Part shown: positions 57,240-64,000 of the stretch, one piece after another | Position numbering within the stretch: the first letter of the stretch is position 1 | Layout: each line of letters opens with the position of its first letter | Assembly (NCBI GenBank): GCA_030562195.1 | Contig: JAUJPP010000003.1 | Span: 42,910,602-42,974,601 of the forward strand | Origin: Nipponacmea schrenckii | Taxonomy: Eukaryota; Mollusca; Gastropoda; Lottiidae | Length of the DNA stretch: 64,000 bases | Direction of reading: 5' to 3' | Notes under the pieces: model-generated | Databases searched by the model: none | Told to the model about the DNA's origin: nothing | What the model saw: the letters and a program-made list of their open reading frames with translations, nothing else | Position numbers and translations under genes: made by a program

Positions 57240-57975
57240 TTATTTAGGATAACAAGTACCAAGATAATGTAAAACACCGGGAACACAAAACATATTCTTA
57301 GCACATGGACAGACTTCTACACTGTCTTTATGGACAAAGCATGGTTTTCCCTTCACACCACGGGGTTTGCAACTGATTCTATATCTAGGCATAGGTCCTA
57401 CTGCTGTTTCTGGAGTGTACGTCAATGACTGAAAAACACAACAAGAGATTAACACTTTCCATATGTACCATGATAAATTCTCAAAGCAAATCAGTGAGTA
57501 GCATTCTGAAACTTGCGGTCAATTTTAGTATGAACTTTAAGGTATAATGAATGTACTGTAATGGTGCAGAATGATGCCAACATTAAAATGTTTATCAAAT
57601 AATTCTTACACTGCCACTTAAATTCAGTTATAGGATGGCCATTTGAATAAATACAATCACAAAATATTATACACAAATTGTGCTGAATACATCAATATTA
57701 ATTCTAAAAGATATATATACATGTACCTCTTTTACACAGCATGTGTCATCACTACATGAGTTATGATGATTAGGATTACATTTATCAACATAATCTATCA
57801 AATCACCATGTTCTGTTACCAGTTCACCATCAATATTACTGTACTAGAAATTAAATGGATTTTAATTATTCATAAATAACAAGCTAGTATAATAAGACAC
57901 GCAGTGAAATAGAAATTAATTTACCAACAGTGCAAATAACACACAACCAGCAATATATCTCCACATTTTAAACAT
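57240..57975 (-). CDS. Astakine/prokineticin-like secreted cysteine-rich protein
   Basis: Three exons on the minus strand: 57975-57925, 57843-57727 and 57428-57240, all phase 0, with donors TTG|GTAAAT and GAG|GTACAT and acceptors TTTCTAG and TTTTTCAG. The product is 118 residues. Exon 1 is a signal peptide (MFKMWRYIAGCVLFALL). The mature part has ten cysteines at 39, 47, 52, 53, 76, 86, 96, 98, 104 and 115: C-x7-C-x4-CC, then C, G-x2-C, CPC-x5-C and C. This is the prokineticin-domain arrangement (CC, CPC and closing C all placed as in the family). It lacks the vertebrate AVIT start, as astakines do. Astakines are invertebrate haematopoietic or immune cytokines, so a secreted signalling role is inferred. 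AATAAA overlaps the stop codon, and ATTAAA lies a little further on. Confidence 0.85.
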
Positions 57976-58425
57976 AAGATAAGAAATGAAGAACTATACT
58001 TACCAGTCTTTTGGCCTTATCTCTGGTCAAACACAAGTCAAGGTTCTCATGGTATAATTATGACATAATCCTTAAACAACAAAGTTACCACCTATCAATA
58101 TTGCTATTTGTTAATACAAATGGCCTAATCTATTTAATTAGTGCTTTGTCAACTATGTAGAATTGAGATATACAGTACCATTTCAAATATGAAAAATAAG
58201 AGATATTGCTGCTGTGTTCAGTTGCTCCCCCTCCCTCTCCAATTAAAGGGTATTACTAATATCTTAGCTAAATGTAGACTATCCGAGATGGATGCCAAAC
58301 TGACAAACTCACATGAAGTATGCCTGTGTTTCATTTTACTTATTAGAATTAGTAAACTCAATTAAAAACAAATAAATTTTATATTACAAAAATATTCATA
58401 AATATAAAAATTGAAATAAATAGTA

Positions 58426-61400
58426 TTATGTAATAGTGAACTGTCCGACTAATTCATTTGATTTTATACTTGTTTGATGACCAGGTGATTGACCTCCAAC
58501 ATAAACTTTGACAATTCCTGCAATTAAAAACATTATTTATAACCAAAAAGAAAACAGTATTTATTATGAACACAATAAGTATCAAACCTAATAGAACAAA
58601 TTTTTATCAAATGGAAAACATTATTATCAAGAAAACATTATTATCAAATAGAAAACAGTATTTATTTTCAACCTAATAGAAAAAATTATTTATTATTAAC
58701 CTAATAGAAAACATTATTTATTATCAACCTAATAGAAAAAATTATTTATTATCAACCTAATAGAAAACATTATTTATTATTAACCTAATAGAAAACATTA
58801 TTTATTATTAACCTAATAGAAAACATTATTTATTATTAACCTAAATGAAAACAGTATTTATTATTAACCTAATAGAAAACCTTATTTATTATTAACCTAA
58901 ATGAAAACAGTATTTATTATTAACCTAATAGAAAACATTATTTATTATCAACCTAATAGAAAACATTATTTATTATTAACCTAATAGAAAACATTATTTA
59001 TTATTAACCTAATAGAAAACATTATTTATTATCAACCAAATAGAAAACAGTATTTATTATTAACCTAATAGAAAACATTATTTATTATTAACCTAATAGA
59101 AAACATTATTTATTATTAACCTAAATGAAAACAGTATTTATTATTAACCTAATAGAAAACCTTATTTATTATTAACCTAAATGAAAACAGTATTCTATTA
59201 TCAAATAGAAAATAATATTTTATCATCAAATAGAAAACAATATTATTATCAACCTAATAGAAAACATTATTTATTATCAACCTGAATGAAAACAGTATTC
59301 TATTATCAAATAGAAAACAATATTTTATTATCAAATAGAAAACAATATTTATTATCAACCTAATAGAAACAAGTGATTGCCTAGCAAGATACGCCCACTT
59401 TAAAATATATTTTCTGTTTTAAAACAGGCAGAAACTCCAACATTATTTAGGTCCAATTAAAGTTCTCATCAATATAAATGTTCACACCAAATTTGATTCA
59501 AATCAAATAGAAACCTAGTCTCTGTTGTATTTACTGGCTTATTTTCATGAGTTTGGACTAAGTCAAGGGCAATAACTCAAATATAGTTCATGGAAAAATA
59601 TCAAATATTGAACTTGTTCAAGATCTAACCAATAAAAATGATCACATCAAATTTCATTCAAATCAGATGAAAAATGTATTGTCTATCGCAATCACAAGCC
59701 AAGTTCGCATTGTTTTGACTAAGTCAAGTGCAATTTGTAAAGTGTATTCACAAGTCTGTTTTGACGCATTTTGACTAAGTAAATCGTCACTAACAAACTT
59801 GTTCAAAATCTCTTCAATATAAATCTTCACAGCAAGTTTCATTCAAATCCGATAAAAACTGTAGTCTCTATCGCGTTCACTAGCCAATTTTGACTCGTTT
59901 AGACTAAGTCAAGTGCAATAACGCAAAAACCGTAAATCGACAAATCGCCAAATTAGAACTTGTCCGAGATCTCATCAATATAAATGATCTCAGCAAGTTT
60001 CATTCAAATCCGATAAAAACTGTAGTCTCTATTGTGTTCTCAAGCCAATTTTGACGCGATTTCACTGAGTCAAGTGCAATAACTCAAAAACTGTTCATCA
60101 AAAAATCGCCAAATTCGACTTGTCCTAGATCTCATCAATATAAATGATCACAGCAAGTTTTGTTCAAATCCGATAAAAACTGTAGTCTCTATCGCGTTCA
60201 CTAGCCAATTTTGACTCGTTTAGACTAAGTCAAGTGCACTAACGCAAAAACCGTAAATCGACAAATCGCCAAATTAGAACTTGTCCGAGATCTCATCAAT
60301 ATAAATGATCTCAGCAAGTTTCATTCAAATCCGATAAAAACTGTAGTCTCCATTGTGTTCACAAGCCAATTTTGACGCGTTTTGGCTAAGTCAAGTGCAA
60401 TAACTCAAAAAACATTCATCGAAAAATCGCCAATTTCGAACTTGTCCAAGATCTCATCAATATAAATGATCACAGCAAGTTTCATTCAAATCCGATAAAA
60501 ACTGTAGCCTCTATCGCGTTCACAAGCAATTGTGGACGGACGGACCGACAGACGGACGGACAGGGGTGACGACAATATACAACCACATTTATAATGTGGG
60601 CGTATAAAAATCATTCATTCTCAACCTAATGGAAATTTCACTCCCCTTTGTTAATTCAACATCAACTTTATGCATATTAATGATGAAATTACATGTACAT
60701 AAATATGTGCAATGATTTTAAAGGGGCCCAGGCTTGATTTTTAGGGGTCGTTTTGGGCGTTTGTTTATTAAACAGTCCTCAGAAATATTCAAGCTCTGAG
60801 AAAATCGCAAAATACCTTGAAATATGCCTCAAACAAAAAATTTCACTTTTCATTTTTTTTCCGGAGTGTACGCGGCTGGTCTCCAGTCAGTCTGAAAATT
60901 GTGTGTCCTGTTGACAAAGTCTACAATTGAAAAATATGTTGTAGTCTGTTTATATAGATGACCGCTATTGCACGACAGGAAGGATAACTCTTTGATTATC
61001 GAGACGAACCGTTTTCCAATATGGCGGGACGTTCGTAATTTCTTAAGTCATTATGATTTTTCAAACACGGATAATTATGGATACACATGGATTTGAGGGC
61101 TCAAATTTCAAAGGTAAGCTCAATAGACTGTTTCTGAATAGCTAACCAAAAGATTTCATGTGTTTGAGGCGCTCGGATGATTGTCCGAAACAAATAAAGC
61201 CTGGGCCCCTTTAACACACTTGATCCAACCTATATATGTATCACAGTAAGAGGTGATAAACGCTTTTATAAACAAGCATAATTTTAGCTGAAAGATATCT
61301 ATTTCATCAGATCACAGATCTGCATTTATCAATTAATAGATTGTTTAAAATAAAATAAATAAGTTGAAAACTTAATACCTGGTTCTATAATAAAACCTTT

Positions 61401-63790
61401 ATTATCAATCCATACGGCCATTTGTTGTGATGATATAGATAACACCACTTTAACAGGTTGATCATGTGTTAAATGTACACGTTTAAAGCCTACTAGCTGA
61501 TAGTGAGGTGTTATTACTGTAGAATTTAACCATGAAATGTACATCTGACAAACCTGAAACATATCATTGTTTTTCCTCTGATTCATCATCAATATATTTT
61601 GTAGCATCTTTGATTAATAACCAAGCTAGATATTATTTTCATTTAAATCAAAATTTATTTCAGAAGAATGACAAAATATGATTTTCAAATTCAACCTGTT
61701 CCATTTTTTTTCATGTCATATCAATTTGAAAATAGAATAAAAAAACTGTTAAAAAAATGTTAGAACCTACCTCATCGCCATCATACTGTCCTGTATTAAC
61801 TACTATAAAACTTACAGTAACATCACTACCAATTGTTATACTTAATGGGTCTATTTCTAAATTACTGTATTTAAAACTACTATATGATAAACCAAAACCA
61901 AATGGAAACAGAGGTTTACCAGTAAAATATCGGTATGTTTTCTCTGTCATGGTATAATCTGTCATATTAGGTACCTGAAGTAAACCAAACCATTCTTTTA
62001 TCATATGCTAAAATAAATTGAAAAATACTAGCTCTAATCTTATGGACTCACGAGAGACATCTATGTCATGAATATGGAACTCATATGCAAAGCAGTCTTT
62101 GTACAGTGATATATGTGTGCATAATTATCTGATACAGTTATACACATAGCAGGCACTCAATTGCTGAAGTTCATTATTCATGGAATTGACAGGAAGTACT
62201 ATAAAAAATTTGAAATGTAGTTCAGAATGTGTTCCACCTATACCAAAATGTAGAATGAATACTACATGTAAATGGTAGAGTTAAATTTTTAATTTGACAT
62301 ACAGTTCAATTTTGTTTGATTGAAGCTGGAATTAATCAATCGAGCCTTTATCTCAATGCTAATCATGACACTAGGCATTATTTTAAACACTTCCAGAACC
62401 AAACTTATTTATAACATACCTGAGACATATCATGATACCAGGTATAAGGTAATCTAGCACCAGGATTATCTACAGCTGACACCAGTTTAATACTTCTATA
62501 TAGAGCTGTACCAGTTGATTGAGCAGGGAAAAAACATTGGAATATTGCTGAAACTTTGCTAGATTCTACAGCTTGGTTGATATCTAATGGTCCACCACTG
62601 AATACTAATACTAATATTCTACCTTCAGCTAATTATTATATAAAACAATAAAATCATCATTTATTTTGAAAAGCATCATAAAACATGCAGTCATGTGCTG
62701 TCATTTACTTGAATAAATGTATATGGCCATAATCCAAAAAAGAACAAATTCATAGCAAAATAAAACTTTACAAAATTCATAGCAAAATAACTTTACACAT
62801 TTCATAGCAAAATTACTTTACACATTTCATAGCAAAATAACTTTACACATTTCATAGCAAAATAACTTTACACATTTCATAGCAAAATAACTTTACACAT
62901 TTCATAGCAAAATAACTTTACACATTTCATAGCAAAATAACTTTACACATTTCATAGCAAAATAACTTTACACATTTCATAGCAAAATAACTTTACACAT
63001 TTCATAGCAAAATAACTTTACACGTTTCATAGCAAAATAACTTTGCACGTTTCATAGCAAAATAACTTTGCACATTTCAAGGCATTGAATCCGTATCCAT
63101 TTAAAATTTTGTCAATTGGAAAATAATATATATACATGTAAATACTTACTATGTTTTATAACATCATTCAATAAATCTTGTTGTCTTCCTGGTAAACTCA
63201 GATTAGTTCGATCAATATTCTCGGTTTCTAAAGCTTGGCCTATACAACACAAAATAATCTCATTTTTATATGTCTTATATGAAATTTATTATCTGGTAAA
63301 AACAACAATTCATCACTTTAAATGTCATAATAATTTTAAATGGAATAAATAGCTTACATGTCAAACACTTAGTTAGGTATATATGCACTTCCATGTCTGA
63401 TTCAAAACATCTACATTAACAGCACATTTTATTCTGGGTAGAATATGTAATTATTGAAACCATACGAGTAACACATATATTGCGTTCATTACTACTAACT
63501 TGATGTAAAAATAAAATGTGTGTTTAGATTTTAAATCAGATCAGGATTCTTGCTCAAATCTACCTACCTGTACCAAGACAAACAATAGTTAGATCTGCTG
63601 ATTTTACAGCTGTAATGATTTCAGTGTTATCATATTGTAAACATGATGTCATATTACATCCGTCTGCATGATTTACTACTTTACCAAGGCTAGATAACCC
63701 CTTTAATGGTGTGGAAATAAAACTCTCATCAACATTGGCTGAATAATCTCCTAAAAGTTGAGTTGGGTTATTAGACATGGGTCCAACGAT
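58426..63790 (-). CDS. GH3 beta-xylosidase-like glycoside hydrolase, C-terminal half (partial)
   Basis: Six exons on the minus strand: 63790-63568, 63239-63150, 62628-62420, 62007-61771, 61553-61379 and 58517-58426 (stop TAA). Phases match throughout and give 341 residues; the N-terminal catalytic barrel lies beyond the right edge. Exon order shows the GH3 C-terminal alpha/beta domain: IVGPMSNN and LLGDYSAN, then TIVCLGTG and NIDRTNLSLPGRQQ, then VFSGGPLDI and NPGARLPYTWY. YRYFTGKPLFPFGFGLSYS leads into the fibronectin III-like domain with VVNTGQYDGDEV, ending VYVGGQSPG and SNELVGQFTI. The fit is to eukaryotic beta-D-xylosidases, which release xylose from plant or algal polysaccharide; a digestive secreted enzyme is inferred. 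The last intron is 2.9 kb and full of repeats. No break was seen, so it is probably functional. Confidence 0.92.
58545..59370. repeat. 28-bp minisatellite in GH3 last intron
   Basis: About 27 tandem units have a 28-bp period, each with AACCTAATAGAAAACATTAT followed by a TTATTATT-type tail. Variant units carry AACCTAAATGAAAACAGTAT or lack part of the tail. Higher-order alternation of variants is visible at 58835-58920 and 59110-59190. Confidence 0.9.
59371..60607 (+). repeat. TATACGCCCAC-family module repeat in GH3 last intron
   Basis: It opens with GATACGCCCAC (about 59388), has about six or seven modules of roughly 150 bp (phrases TTTGACTAAGTCAAGTGCAA, TTCATTCAAATCCGATAAAA and CTGTAGTCTCTATCGCGTTC), then a GACGGACGGACCGACAGACG tract (60534-60560), GTGACGACAATATAC, and a terminal hairpin whose right side is AATGTGGGCGTATAA (about 60592-60606). 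It lies in the same strand order as 34640-36150. Confidence 0.8.
60718..61214. mobile_element. TTAA-flanked MITE in GH3 last intron
   Basis: Terminal inverted repeats AGGGGCCCAGGCTT (from 60722) and AAGCCTGGGCCCCT (to 61210) are flanked on both sides by TTAA (60718-60721 and 61211-61214). The element is 489 bp, has no transposase, and its interior is not tandemly repeated. TTAA target duplications point to piggyBac or Kolobok type mobilisation; which one cannot be told from the ends alone. Confidence 0.8.
62741..63080. repeat. 25-bp minisatellite in GH3 intron
   Basis: About 13 units of TTCATAGCAAAATAACTTTA plus CACAT, nearly identical in the middle and degraded at both ends, lie between the second and third GH3 exons of the window. 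Confidence 0.92.
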
Positions 63791-64000
63791 CTGTAAACAA
63801 ACAATAAAGAATCAAATTTGGTAATGTTAACTGGTAACCTAGTTTCTGAAACTTATTCCATTAATTGTTATGACAACAAAAAAAAGAGTTAATTGTCATA
63901 AATTTTTGTGCTAAGAGAAATTTCAGGTTCAGTAAATATATTTTCTCCAACAAAATGTACAGGGCTTAAAATATATCCAACTTGCAATAAATACCCTTAT

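Noticed and set aside
58002..58010. Splice donor (AAGACTG|GTAAGT, minus strand) upstream of the astakine-like start codon
   Set aside because: No acceptor lies between it and the ATG at 57975, so a 5' UTR intron ending before this start is not possible; it may be unused.
61757..61957. Plus-strand open frame in the GH3 gene
   Set aside because: It is antisense to a clear GH3 exon (61771-62007).

Overview
The window looks like AT-rich nuclear DNA of an invertebrate, most likely a mollusc and perhaps a gastropod. Genes are sparse and split by introns with ordinary GT-AG junctions. Most of the sequence is intron, intergenic DNA and repeats. The placement is an inference from three things: the mix of gene families (lambda-crystallin/gulonate dehydrogenase paralogues, a beta-xylosidase-like GH3 gene, an astakine/prokineticin-like cytokine, an agatoxin-like peptide precursor), the non-LTR retrotransposon types, and a repeat family ending in TATACGCCCAC. 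No bacterial-style gene organisation, CRISPR array, rRNA or convincing tRNA was seen.

Layout. Positions 1-515 (minus) hold the start of a non-LTR retrotransposon ORF whose N-terminus carries a 2A-like motif. 1.8-7.8 kb is a cluster of inverted repeats, CTCGCG-type minisatellites and module repeats. 10.3-14 kb is a decayed LINE with PHD finger, endonuclease and reverse transcriptase. 17.1-18.9 kb is a large foldback element with almost identical arms and TA flanks, followed by a hairpin MITE and a module-repeat array to 20.1 kb. 20.1-24.8 kb shows nothing recognisable. 25.07-37.1 kb is a three-exon plus-strand gene for a small secreted eight-cysteine peptide of the agatoxin-like (ALP) type. 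Its introns hold a 0.7-kb duplicated segment, a 5'-truncated RNase H LINE and a long module-repeat array.

44.4-52.1 kb holds two convergent CRYL1-like genes with identical exon architecture, plus a stray exact 93-bp copy of part of exon 4 inside intron 1 of the first gene. 55.9-56.9 kb is a single-coding-exon gene for a Tyr-rich repeat protein of unknown function. 57.24-57.98 kb (minus) is a three-exon secreted ten-cysteine astakine/prokineticin-like protein. 58.4-63.8 kb (minus) is the 3' half of a GH3 beta-xylosidase-like gene, running off the right edge, with minisatellites, a module repeat and a TTAA-flanked MITE in its introns.

The genes do not form one pathway. There are two secreted cysteine-rich signalling-type peptides, sugar-acid metabolism (CRYL1 pair), likely plant-polysaccharide digestion (GH3) and one orphan structural-type protein. 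All exon calls were made by eye from splice sites, reading-frame phase and family resemblance; no database search was run.
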